From: Pseudomonas cremoricolorata
GTDB taxonomy: Bacteria; Pseudomonadota; Gammaproteobacteria; Pseudomonadales; Pseudomonadaceae
NCBI RefSeq assembly: GCF_000759535.1
Contig: NZ_CP009455.1
Location: forward strand, 744,001 to 808,000
Length of the DNA: 64,000 nucleotides
Direction of reading: 5' to 3'
Position 1 is the first letter of the stretch. Each line of letters starts with the position of its first letter. Made by a program: the position numbers and the translations under genes. Below are positions 53,343 to 61,430 of the stretch, one piece after another. A model generated the notes under the pieces. That model was not told the DNA's origin, ran no database searches, and saw only the letters and a program-made list of their open reading frames with translations.

Positions 53343-54746
53343 TCACAGGTCGCGACGCCAAAACAGTTCATGCCGCCGTACCGCCTTGCGGAAGAATTCA
53401 TTCTCGCCGTACGGCGACCCACGGCGACCCGCCAGCCAGCGTTGCAGCACACGTCGCAGACGCCGCTTGAACGGCGCGGGCGGCTGCAGATCATGCATCA
53501 TGCCCAAGGCCATGGCCTTGTCGCGCTGGGTTGCAAGGTCGAGCTGCAGACTGCACGGCGTCCAGGCCTGTTCGGCGTGCAACTGCGGCGGCAGAGCAAC
53601 GCCATCACCGCTGTCGCCCATCGGCCAGCGGTCGTTGTCGTGCAGGTGATTGGCATAGCAGAGCAAGGTCTGCGGCTGCCAGGCGAGTCCCTGCAGCGCT
53701 TCGAGCACGGCCAACTGGCCGTAATGGTGATCGGGGTGTGGGTCGAGCTGCGGGTGCGGCATGACCAACACCTGCGGCCTGGCCTTTTCGAGTAGTACAC
53801 GCAGGTCGGCCACCAGGTTCTGCCAGCTGGGCACGCCATCGACATCGCCGGGCAGGCTGAACCCATTGAAACTGCGGAACAGGCGGGTGTCGTCCGTCTC
53901 GGCTTCGCGCGAGCCCACGGCGCGGGTCGGGTCGGCATGCATGGCGGGCAGTTGCAGGCAGAAATAACCCAGCTGCACGCAACGCGCCTCGTCGACCCCG
54001 GCCCAGCGCGGCACGGCGATGCTGTCCCAGGCGCGCAAACGGCCCTTGAGCTGCGCCGCCTCGGCCTGACCCAGACCCATCTGCTGGTAATGCTCGGCCT
54101 CGATTTCACCGGCCGTGAGCGTGACAACCCAGGCCTCTTCTGCCTGACGATAAAGGCCAAAGGCCGCCAGCTCGGCATCGTCGGCATGGGGCGCAATGAC
54201 CATTACCCGCCGCTGACGCAGTTCCACCGCCGGGGTCAGCCACAGCTGTGGTTCGCCCAGCACCCGGCAGTGACGGCCCCTGAGGCGCAGCCGGCCTTCA
54301 CGCAGTGGCGCGGCGAGACCGCTGAGGTTGAGGAAGCGCACGCCATCGACGCCTCGCTCGAACGTTTGTCGATCAAGCCGGGCATCGCTCCACAGCTCCA
54401 CACAAGGGTCGAGAAAGCGCCCAAACCAATTGGCCTTTACCTGAACCTGAAGAATCAGCGTGTCATCTTCACCGCAGTCACTACAGCCGCTCAGCACACC
54501 GTCGTGCACGGTGAGGGCCTGGCGATGGGTCTGCTCACCGAATTGATAGACGTAATCCTGATCGGGCGTATAGAACAGGTGATCGGCGAACCACGCTTCA
54601 TGCCCAGCCCATACCAATGGCAGCAACAACAACGGCAGCCACCACCAAGTGAAAATGCCGAGTACCAGCAATAGCAGCACCATCACCAGCACGCCGATGC
54701 GCTTGTTGCGCCGGTGCCGCCTGAGCAACGCCTGCTTGCGGCTCAT
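53343..54746 (-). CDS. dnpA: PIG-L family deacetylase (DnpA-like)
   Basis: 467 residues with two close N-terminal membrane helices (about 26-58), a beta-rich region, then a PIG-L zinc de-N-acetylase domain with VIAPHADDAELAAFG (about residue 195) and MPHPQLDPHPDHHYGQ. In P. aeruginosa the gene at this place (PA5002, dnpA) is described as a de-N-acetylase in the LPS core cluster with a role in persister formation. The symbol rests on this shared order. Overlaps mig-14 by 4 bp. Confidence 0.85.
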   Translation of the reverse strand: MSRKQALLRRHRRNKRIGVLVMVLLLLVLGIFTWWWLPLLLLPLVWAGHEAWFADHLFYTPDQDYVYQFGEQTHRQALTVHDGVLSGCSDCGEDDTLILQVQVKANWFGRFLDPCVELWSDARLDRQTFERGVDGVRFLNLSGLAAPLREGRLRLRGRHCRVLGEPQLWLTPAVELRQRRVMVIAPHADDAELAAFGLYRQAEEAWVVTLTAGEIEAEHYQQMGLGQAEAAQLKGRLRAWDSIAVPRWAGVDEARCVQLGYFCLQLPAMHADPTRAVGSREAETDDTRLFRSFNGFSLPGDVDGVPSWQNLVADLRVLLEKARPQVLVMPHPQLDPHPDHHYGQLAVLEALQGLAWQPQTLLCYANHLHDNDRWPMGDSGDGVALPPQLHAEQAWTPCSLQLDLATQRDKAMALGMMHDLQPPAPFKRRLRRVLQRWLAGRRGSPYGENEFFRKAVRRHELFWRRDL

Positions 54747-55639
54747 GCCTGCAGCACCGGCACTGGCGTGCACCAGCGCTCCTTGTATTCGCGGTCGGCG
54801 CGGCCAAACGAGAAGCGCAGCGTCTTGCCCTGTGCCTTGGCGTCTTCCCAGGCAGATTGGGTGTTGAGGAAACTGAGCACGCTGCCGGGGCTGAAGGCCT
54901 TGGTTTCAGGGTCGACGCCGCCGTTGACGTACTCGACGCTGATCCACTCTGGCGCCTCGACCCGGTACACCAGCTGAATGGCGATTGGCTTGCCTTCGAG
55001 CAGCAGTACCGAACCGATCAGCAATTGGCGCAGCCGCTCGATGACCTCGCCCATGTGCGCAGCACCGGTCGCGGCAAAACCCCAGCGGCGCTGGAACAGG
55101 TCGCAGTAGATGGCGGCGATGTCCGCCGAGCTGTAATCCTGAATCGCCCGCACTTCACCGCCCGCCTCTTCCAGCAAGCGCAGCTCCCGGCGCTGGTTGT
55201 AGCGGAATTTCTTGGATAGGTCTTCGTGGGCGCGCGCCAGGGCCAGTTGCTCTGGCTGCGCCTTGAGGCCGATGAAACGGCCGTGACTGAGTTCCGAGAG
55301 ATAGCGTGCGGCATGACGCAACGGCGCGGCGGCATCGGCAGCCGCCGGCAGGATGATTTCGGCATTGCCCAGGTCGAACAGACCTTTTTTGCCGTGGCGC
55401 TTGAGCACGTCCTTGGACAGCGCGAGGTGACGCCCCCAGGTGGGAATCGCCGCCTTCAGCTCGCCATGCTGATACCAGCCCAGGTAGCGCACCGGAATCT
55501 GCGCCAGCTCGGCCAGTTGCGCCACCACCTGCGGGTGGGTGGCGACGCTGCCGCCGTAGCGCTGCCAGGCATCGGCATAGGTGGCAGCGTCGATGCAGGT
55601 CCAGCCGCGCTCGCGCCACGCTTGTATGTACTTGAGCAT
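54743..55639 (-). CDS. mig-14: Mig-14 family protein (GNAT-like)
   Basis: 298-residue protein of the Mig-14/FemAB-like acyltransferase type. Visible features: FRYNQRRELRLLEEAGGEV and IAIQLVYRVEAPEWISVEYVNG with a GNAT-like C-terminal fold, ending RFSFGRADREYKERWCTP. In Salmonella and P. aeruginosa Mig-14 adds resistance to cationic peptides. Same position (between dnpA and wapH) as in P. aeruginosa PA5003. Its ATG shares one base with the wapH stop (TGATG). Confidence 0.87.
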   Translation of the reverse strand: MLKYIQAWRERGWTCIDAATYADAWQRYGGSVATHPQVVAQLAELAQIPVRYLGWYQHGELKAAIPTWGRHLALSKDVLKRHGKKGLFDLGNAEIILPAAADAAAPLRHAARYLSELSHGRFIGLKAQPEQLALARAHEDLSKKFRYNQRRELRLLEEAGGEVRAIQDYSSADIAAIYCDLFQRRWGFAATGAAHMGEVIERLRQLLIGSVLLLEGKPIAIQLVYRVEAPEWISVEYVNGGVDPETKAFSPGSVLSFLNTQSAWEDAKAQGKTLRFSFGRADREYKERWCTPVPVLQA

Positions 55640-56769
55640 CAGCGCTGCCCCTCCAGCGCCTGCACCTGCGGCAACTGCCAGAAGGCCTGCGCAACTGCGG
55701 CATCAGAGAAGCGCTGATGCAGGCGTTGCAGCATGGCCTCTGCACAGGCCTGGCGCTGCGCGGCATCGAGCCTCGACACCTGCACCAAACCCTGGCCGAG
55801 CAGGTCGGCATAACCCAGCGGGAACAGCATGCCCACGCCTTCGACCACCTCGCGCGCGCCGCCACAGGCGGTGGCCAGCACCGGCACGCCGGCGACCATC
55901 GCCTCCAGCAGAACCATACCGAACGGCTCGTGATCGGAGCTCAGGGCAAAGGCGTCGAAGGCCTTGAAGTAACGCCGGGCATCTGCAACCTGACCGAGGA
56001 AATCCACCCGCTCGCTGATACCCAGCTCAGCGGCCAGGGCTTTGAGTCGTTCTTCCAACCGGCCCTTGCCGAGAATTGCCAGGCGCGAACCCGTCGGCAG
56101 TTCAGGCAATGCCTGGGCGAAGCCGCGCAGCAGATTGGCCTGGTCCTTATCGGGATGCAGACGGCCGACGTTGCCGACAATCCACGCCTGAGCATCGAGG
56201 CCCAACGCCTGACGGGCAGCAGCCTGCGGCAGCAATGCTCCCTGCAACGCCTCGACGTCGACGCGGTTGTACAGCGTCTGGATGCGTTCGCCCGGCCAGC
56301 TCGGCAGGCAGCGGCGCATGTCGTCACGCACCGCATCGGAGACACCGAGCAGGCTCAGGCGCTTGCGCATCAGGTTGGCGAACAACTGACGGCCCTTGCG
56401 CTGGTAGTCACCGAAGGCGTGGTGCACGCCAATCACCGGCAGGCGGGTGGCCAGCAAGGTGATGTAGATCGGCTTGAAGCGGTGGGCGATGCAGAAGCTG
56501 AAGCGGCGCTGCGCAGCGATCTTGCGCAGCGCCGCAATGGCGCCCAGCTTCAGGCCGCGCACGGCCTTGGAGCTGAACTCGAGAAACAGCACTTCGTCCG
56601 AAGCGCAGCCGGCTGCCACGGCCGGGTCGGCACGGCCGGTGAGAAATACCGTGGTGACCCGGTAGCCGCGCCCCTGGAACAGACTCGCGTACTGACGTGC
56701 GCAATCGAGGAACGGCCCGTCATAGCCGTGGCAAAACTGCAGGACGTGACGCTCAGCGTGGCTGGTCAT
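55639..56769 (-). CDS. wapH: LPS core glycosyltransferase WapH-like
   Basis: 376-residue GT4-type glycosyltransferase. VGNVGRLHPDKDQANLLRGFA and the EX7E motif HEPFGMVLLEAMVAGVPVLA identify a GT-B nucleotide-sugar enzyme. Gene order carbamoyltransferase-wapH-mig-14-dnpA matches P. aeruginosa PA5005-PA5002, where WapH is assigned to core assembly. Start overlaps the carbamoyltransferase 3' end by 17 bp. Confidence 0.87.
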   Translation of the reverse strand: MTSHAERHVLQFCHGYDGPFLDCARQYASLFQGRGYRVTTVFLTGRADPAVAAGCASDEVLFLEFSSKAVRGLKLGAIAALRKIAAQRRFSFCIAHRFKPIYITLLATRLPVIGVHHAFGDYQRKGRQLFANLMRKRLSLLGVSDAVRDDMRRCLPSWPGERIQTLYNRVDVEALQGALLPQAAARQALGLDAQAWIVGNVGRLHPDKDQANLLRGFAQALPELPTGSRLAILGKGRLEERLKALAAELGISERVDFLGQVADARRYFKAFDAFALSSDHEPFGMVLLEAMVAGVPVLATACGGAREVVEGVGMLFPLGYADLLGQGLVQVSRLDAAQRQACAEAMLQRLHQRFSDAAVAQAFWQLPQVQALEGQR

Positions 56770-58510
56770 ACGCGGCAGCGCCGTCCTTGACCACGAGGAT
56801 GTCTTCCATGATCAGGTACTGCAGGTCGGAACCGAAGAACATGTTCAGCGCGTCGGTCGGCGAGCAGATCATCGGCTCGCCGCGACGGTTGAGCGAGGTG
56901 TTCAGAGATACGCCGTTGCCGGTGAGGTCTTCCAGCGCCTTCATCATGTCGTAGTAGCGCGGGTTGTATTCGCGTTTGAGCACCTGCGCACGCGAAGTGC
57001 CGTCTTCGTGAACGACTTCCGGCACGCGGATCTTCCACTCGTCGGCCACTTCGAAGGTGAAGGTCATGAACGGCGCCGGGTGATCGATCTTGATCATCTG
57101 CGGGGCCACGGTGTCGAGCATCGACGGGCAGAAAGGCCTCCAGCGCTCGCGGAACTTGATCTGGTGGTTGATGCGATCAGCCACCCCGGCCACGCTCGGG
57201 CAACCAATGATCGAACGCCCGCCCAGCGCACGCGGACCGAACTCCATACGGCCCTGGAACCAGGCCACCGGGTTGCCGTCGACCATGATCTGGGCGATCT
57301 GCCGCGGCATGTCGTCGAGTTTGCGCCAGGCCGGCTGATTGGGATGGCGCGCACAGGCGGCGATGACGTCTTCGTTGGAGTACGCAGGGCCAAGGTAGAC
57401 GTGCTCCATCTTCTCGACCGGCACGCCGCGAGCATGGGACACGTAGGCTGCAGCGCCCACCGCAGTACCGGCATCACCGGACGCCGGCTGGACGAACAGT
57501 TCCTTGACGTCGGAGCGGGCGATGATCTTCTGGTTGAGCTTGACGTTCAGCGCGCAGCCGCCGGCGAAGGCCAGCTTGCCGGTTTCGCGCAGGGTATCGC
57601 CCAGGTAATGGTCGATCATCTGCAGCGCCAGCTTCTCGAACAGCGCCTGCATGCTCGCAGCGTAATGGATGTAGGGCTCGTCGGCGATGTCGCCTTCGCG
57701 TTTCGGGCCCAGCCACTCGATCAGCTTGGGCGAGAAATAGAAGCCCTTGCCCTGCTCTTTATGGCGACGCAAGCCAATAACGTTGGCGTATTCGGTGTTG
57801 ATCACCAGCTCGCCGCTTTCAAAGCTGGCCAGGCGCGAGAAATCGTACTTGCTGGCATCGCCGTAGGGCGCCATGCCCATGACCTTGAATTCGCCGTCGA
57901 GCATCTCGAAACCGAGGAACTCGGTGATCGCGCCGTACAGCCCGCCCAGCGAATCGGGATCGAAGAACTCTTTGATCTTGTGGATCTTGCCGTTCTCGCC
58001 ATAGCCGAAGAAGGTGGTGGCGTACTCGCCCTTGCCGTCGATGCCGAGGATCGCGGTCTTTTCCTTGAACCCCGAGCAATGGTAGGCGCTGGAAGCGTGG
58101 GCCAGGTGGTGCTCGACCGGTTCGATCTTGATCTTCTTCGCATCGAAGCCCAGTTGCTCCAGGCACCAGACGATCTTCTTGCGGTAGCGCTTGTAGCGGC
58201 GGTTGCCCATGAGGATGGCATCGAGCGCGCGATCAGGGGCGTACCAGTAGCGCTTGGCGTAGTGCCAGCGCGCCTTGCCGAACAGGCTGATGGGGGCGAA
58301 GGGAATGGCCACCACATCGACGTCGGAAGGTGTGATACCGGCCTGTTCCAGGCAGAACTTCGCCGACTCGTAGGGCATGCGGTTCTTCGCATGTTTGTCA
58401 CGCACGAAGCGCTCTTCTTCGGCGGCGGCAATCAGTTTGCCGTCGATGTACAAAGCCGCGGAAGGGTCATGGCTAAGGGCGCCGGACAGGCCAAGAATCG
58501 TCAATGCCAA
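56753..58510 (-). CDS. Carbamoyltransferase (NodU/CmcH family), LPS core
   Basis: 585-residue O-carbamoyltransferase with the N-terminal Kae1-like domain (ILGLSGALSHDPSAALYIDG; EHHLAHASSAYHCSGF; GIDGKGEYATTFF) and the C-terminal carbamoyl-phosphate domain (WFQGRMEFGPRALGGRSIIG; LNRRGEPMICSP). In P. aeruginosa the orthologue at this site is thought to carbamoylate a core heptose. It heads the outer-core transcription unit; about 140 bp separate it from rlmJ. Confidence 0.92.
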   Translation of the reverse strand: MALTILGLSGALSHDPSAALYIDGKLIAAAEEERFVRDKHAKNRMPYESAKFCLEQAGITPSDVDVVAIPFAPISLFGKARWHYAKRYWYAPDRALDAILMGNRRYKRYRKKIVWCLEQLGFDAKKIKIEPVEHHLAHASSAYHCSGFKEKTAILGIDGKGEYATTFFGYGENGKIHKIKEFFDPDSLGGLYGAITEFLGFEMLDGEFKVMGMAPYGDASKYDFSRLASFESGELVINTEYANVIGLRRHKEQGKGFYFSPKLIEWLGPKREGDIADEPYIHYAASMQALFEKLALQMIDHYLGDTLRETGKLAFAGGCALNVKLNQKIIARSDVKELFVQPASGDAGTAVGAAAYVSHARGVPVEKMEHVYLGPAYSNEDVIAACARHPNQPAWRKLDDMPRQIAQIMVDGNPVAWFQGRMEFGPRALGGRSIIGCPSVAGVADRINHQIKFRERWRPFCPSMLDTVAPQMIKIDHPAPFMTFTFEVADEWKIRVPEVVHEDGTSRAQVLKREYNPRYYDMMKALEDLTGNGVSLNTSLNRRGEPMICSPTDALNMFFGSDLQYLIMEDILVVKDGAAAYDQPR

Positions 58511-58650
58511 GGGATTCGCCTCTTGATTCGGTAAAGATGCGCCGTAGGCCTGGTGGGCGCACGGCGGCTAAAGCGCGGGATTATAACGCAAGGTGAGTAC
58601 GTACGTATGTACCACCGCCGAGCCGCCCGGGGCGCAGCGATGGCCCGGTG

Positions 58651-59487
58651 TCACTCGGCGATGAGCCAGTCGAGGCGGTAGCTGCCGGCTGTCTGCGCCA
58701 GCTCCTTGGCCAGCCAGGGCAACAGTTCGCGCAGCTCGTCTTCCAGCCCCCACGGCGGGTTGGCGATGGCCAGGCCCGAGCCATTGAGGCCCTGCGGGCT
58801 GTCCTGGTGATGCACGTACAATTCGGCGCGCAGTAGCTTCGGTGCACCGGTGCTGGTGAGGTCCTGGTAGAAGCGCGTCAGTGCGCGCTGATCCTTGATC
58901 GGGTACCAGATCGCGACCACGGTCTGGCGCATGCGGCCGATCGCCTCTTTCATGGCCAGGGTGCAGCGCTTGAGCTCGTCGGCCTGCTCGAACGGCGGAT
59001 CGACGAGCATGATCGCGCGCTTCTCGGCCACTGGCAGCAACGCCCGTGGCACATGCCAGCCTTCACCGAGATGGACCGCCACACGCGGGTCCTTCTTCAT
59101 GTTGTCCTTGAGCAACTGGCCATCTTCGGGGTGCTTTTCGTTGAACTGGGCGCGATCCTGCTGACGCATCAGGCGACGGGCCAGCTCCGGGGAACCCGGG
59201 TAGTAGCGCAGCTCGCCATCGGCGTTCAGACGCTTGACCACGCGCAGGTAGTCGGCGGTGATCGCCGGCAGGTCATCGCGCCCCCACAGACGGGCGATGC
59301 CTTCGAGGTATTCACCTGTGCGGCTCGCCTGATCGCCGTGCAAGTCATACAGACCCAGGCCAGCGTGGGTGTCGAGGTAGGCAAATGGTTGCTCTTTTCG
59401 CGACATCAGGGCGATGAGGCGGGTGAGCACGATGTGCTTGAGGACGTCGGCGTGGTTGCCGGCGTGAAAGGCGTGACGATAATTCAT
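58651..59487 (-). CDS. rlmJ: 23S rRNA (adenine-2030-N6)-methyltransferase RlmJ
   Basis: 278-residue SAM-dependent enzyme. Starts MNYRHAFHAGNHADVLKHIV, binds SAM with LDTHAGLGLYDLHG, and has catalytic motif IV VDPPFEQADEL (about residue 163), which fits N6-adenine methylation. Single gene between carbamoyltransferase and putP. Confidence 0.95.
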   Translation of the reverse strand: MNYRHAFHAGNHADVLKHIVLTRLIALMSRKEQPFAYLDTHAGLGLYDLHGDQASRTGEYLEGIARLWGRDDLPAITADYLRVVKRLNADGELRYYPGSPELARRLMRQQDRAQFNEKHPEDGQLLKDNMKKDPRVAVHLGEGWHVPRALLPVAEKRAIMLVDPPFEQADELKRCTLAMKEAIGRMRQTVVAIWYPIKDQRALTRFYQDLTSTGAPKLLRAELYVHHQDSPQGLNGSGLAIANPPWGLEDELRELLPWLAKELAQTAGSYRLDWLIAE

Positions 59488-59598
59488 GGCAACTCCTGCG
59501 CGGGCGGGAAGTTTACCTTGTCGGATCGTTGCAGTCAGGTGCGAGACGCGCCTGGCCGATGAACCCGCGTTGGCGGGCCCAGCGACCAGGCACCTCGG

Positions 59599-61077
59599 TT
59601 ACTTGTCGGCGTGGTAAGCGGCATCAGCCGTTTCGAAACGCTGAACCATGCTGCGCGACGGGCTGCCCAGCTTGCTCACCAGCACGATGGCCAGGGTGCC
59701 CAGCAGGAAGCCAGGGATGATTTCGTACAGACCCCAGACATCGATCTGCTTCCACAGAATGACGGTCAACGCACCGACCACGATGCCGGCCAGGGCACCG
59801 TTGCGGGTCATGCCCTTCCACACCACCGACAGCAGCACCACCGGACCGAACGCAGCACCGAAGCCAGCCCAGGCGTAGGCGACCAGGCCCAGAACGCGGT
59901 TGTCCGGGTTGGCAGCCAGGGCGATGGCAACCAGGGCGACGGCCAGCACCATCAGGCGACCGACCCACACCAGCTCACGCTGCGAGGCGTTCTTGCGCAG
60001 GAAGGCTTTGTAGAAGTCTTCGGTCAGCGCACTGGAGCACACCAGCAACTGACAGCTCAGGGTGCTCATCACCGCGGCGAGAATGGCCGACAGCAGCACA
60101 CCGGCAACCCAGGGGTTGAAGAGGATCTTCGCCAGTTCGATGAACACTCGCTCGTGGTTCTCGTTGACCGGGCCGGCGACGTCCGGGTTGGCCGAGAAGT
60201 AAGCGATGCCGAAGAAGCCCACGGCGCAGGTGCCGACCAGGCAGAGGATCATCCAGGTCATGGAGATGCGGCGGGCACTGGCGATCGACTTGACCGAGTC
60301 GGCGGCCATGAAGCGTGCCAGGATGTGCGGCTGGCCGAAGTAGCCTAGACCCCAGCCCATCAGCGAGATGATGCCGATGAAGGTAGCGCCCTTGAACAGG
60401 TCGAAGTTGGCAGGGTTTTGCGCTTCGATAGCGAGGAATGCGGTATCGACACCACCAGTGGCGAGCACCACGAAGATCGGCGTGAGGATCAGCGCGAAGA
60501 TCATCAACGAGGCCTGCACGGTATCGGTCCAGCTCACCGCCAGGAAACCACCGACGAAGGTGTAGGCGATGGTTGCCGCCGCCCCAGCCCACAGCGCCGT
60601 TTCATAGGACATGCCGAAGGTGCTTTCGAACAGACGCGCGCCAGCGACGATGCCCGAGGCGCAATAGATGGTGAAGAAAATCAAAATGACCACGGCCGAG
60701 ATGATACGCAGCAGACCGCTCCGATCTTCGAAGCGGCTGGCGAAGTAGTCCGGCAGTGTCAGCGCATCGCCGTTGTGCTCGGTCTGCACCCGCAGCCGGC
60801 CAGCGACGAACAGCCAGTTCAGGTAGGCGCCGACGGTCAGGCCGATGGCGATCCAGGCCTCCGACAAGCCCGACATGTAAATGGCGCCCGGCAAGCCCAT
60901 GAGCAGCCAGCCACTCATGTCCGAAGCGCCCGCCGACAATGCGGTTACGACGCTGCCAAGGCTGCGTCCGCCAAGAATGTAGTCGGAAAGGTTGTTGGTA
61001 GCGCGGTAGGCGGCAAAGCCGATGAGGACCATTGCAGCGATGTAGATCACAAAGGTGATCGTGATTGGATTGCTCAT
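59599..61077 (-). CDS. putP: Sodium/proline symporter
   Basis: SSS-family importer that brings L-proline into the cell with Na+. 492 residues, about 13 membrane helices, with the signature region GGRSLGSVVTALSAGASDMSGW near residue 45 and GWGLGYFGQPHILARFMA at about 235-255. Divergent from putA, so the two share a PutA-controlled intergenic region. Confidence 0.97.
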   Translation of the reverse strand: MSNPITITFVIYIAAMVLIGFAAYRATNNLSDYILGGRSLGSVVTALSAGASDMSGWLLMGLPGAIYMSGLSEAWIAIGLTVGAYLNWLFVAGRLRVQTEHNGDALTLPDYFASRFEDRSGLLRIISAVVILIFFTIYCASGIVAGARLFESTFGMSYETALWAGAAATIAYTFVGGFLAVSWTDTVQASLMIFALILTPIFVVLATGGVDTAFLAIEAQNPANFDLFKGATFIGIISLMGWGLGYFGQPHILARFMAADSVKSIASARRISMTWMILCLVGTCAVGFFGIAYFSANPDVAGPVNENHERVFIELAKILFNPWVAGVLLSAILAAVMSTLSCQLLVCSSALTEDFYKAFLRKNASQRELVWVGRLMVLAVALVAIALAANPDNRVLGLVAYAWAGFGAAFGPVVLLSVVWKGMTRNGALAGIVVGALTVILWKQIDVWGLYEIIPGFLLGTLAIVLVSKLGSPSRSMVQRFETADAAYHADK

Positions 61078-61123
61078 GTTGTGCCCTGGTGTTTGTTGTT
61101 ATGAACCGCGACCGTAGCAAGAC

Positions 61124-61363
61124 GGTTGCACCCAGGCGACGCATCCTATGAGACAAGCAGAATCAGGTGCAACCATTTTTCACTTGACAGTTGCACCTTG
61201 AGACTTTTCTTTCAAATAATCAGAAGATCCGCCTCATATTCGTGCAATCCGCCGCTATTCATGCCCCTTAACGACCTGTATATGCCGTTTTCAGACACCC
61301 AAAAACGGCATCGGACGGATAGCACTGCAAACTGCGAAAAAACGGGTTGCACCCGGTTGCACC
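61124..61363. promoter_or_regulatory. PutA operator array (five GGTTGCACC-like boxes)
   Basis: Boxes: 61124-61132 (+, GGTTGCACC), 61166-61174 (-, GGTTGCACC), 61189-61197 (+, AGTTGCACC), 61345-61353 (+) and 61355-61363 (+), both GGTTGCACC. All contain GTTGCA, the hexamer known for E. coli PutA operators. The last two are exactly 10 bp apart, one helical turn. Confidence 0.75.
61143..61172 (-). promoter_or_regulatory. Predicted putP promoter
   Basis: Minus strand TTGCAC - 18 bp - TAGGAT. The -35 lies entirely within the GGTTGCACC box at 61166-61174, so PutA binding would block it. Start expected near 61137, about 60 nt before the ATG. Confidence 0.6.
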
Positions 61364-61386
61364 TCGTGGCTGAGCAGCGCTAATCT
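61357..61386 (+). promoter_or_regulatory. Predicted putA promoter
   Basis: TTGCAC - 18 bp - TAATCT. The -35 lies within the box at 61355-61363, the mirror of the putP arrangement. Start expected near 61393, about 38 nt before the ATG. Confidence 0.65.
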
Positions 61387-61430
61387 TGCCGCCAGCTAAC
61401 GCCACGCCGTGGCAATAACGAGGACAAGAA

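Larger units (their letters stand above)
61078..61430. other. putP-putA divergent regulatory region
   Basis: This 353-bp gap carries no gene. It contains five PutA-type boxes, one predicted promoter for each gene, an AT-rich central stretch (about 61198-61320) and a possible Crc/Hfq target next to the putA start. The individual elements are listed separately. Confidence 0.8.
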
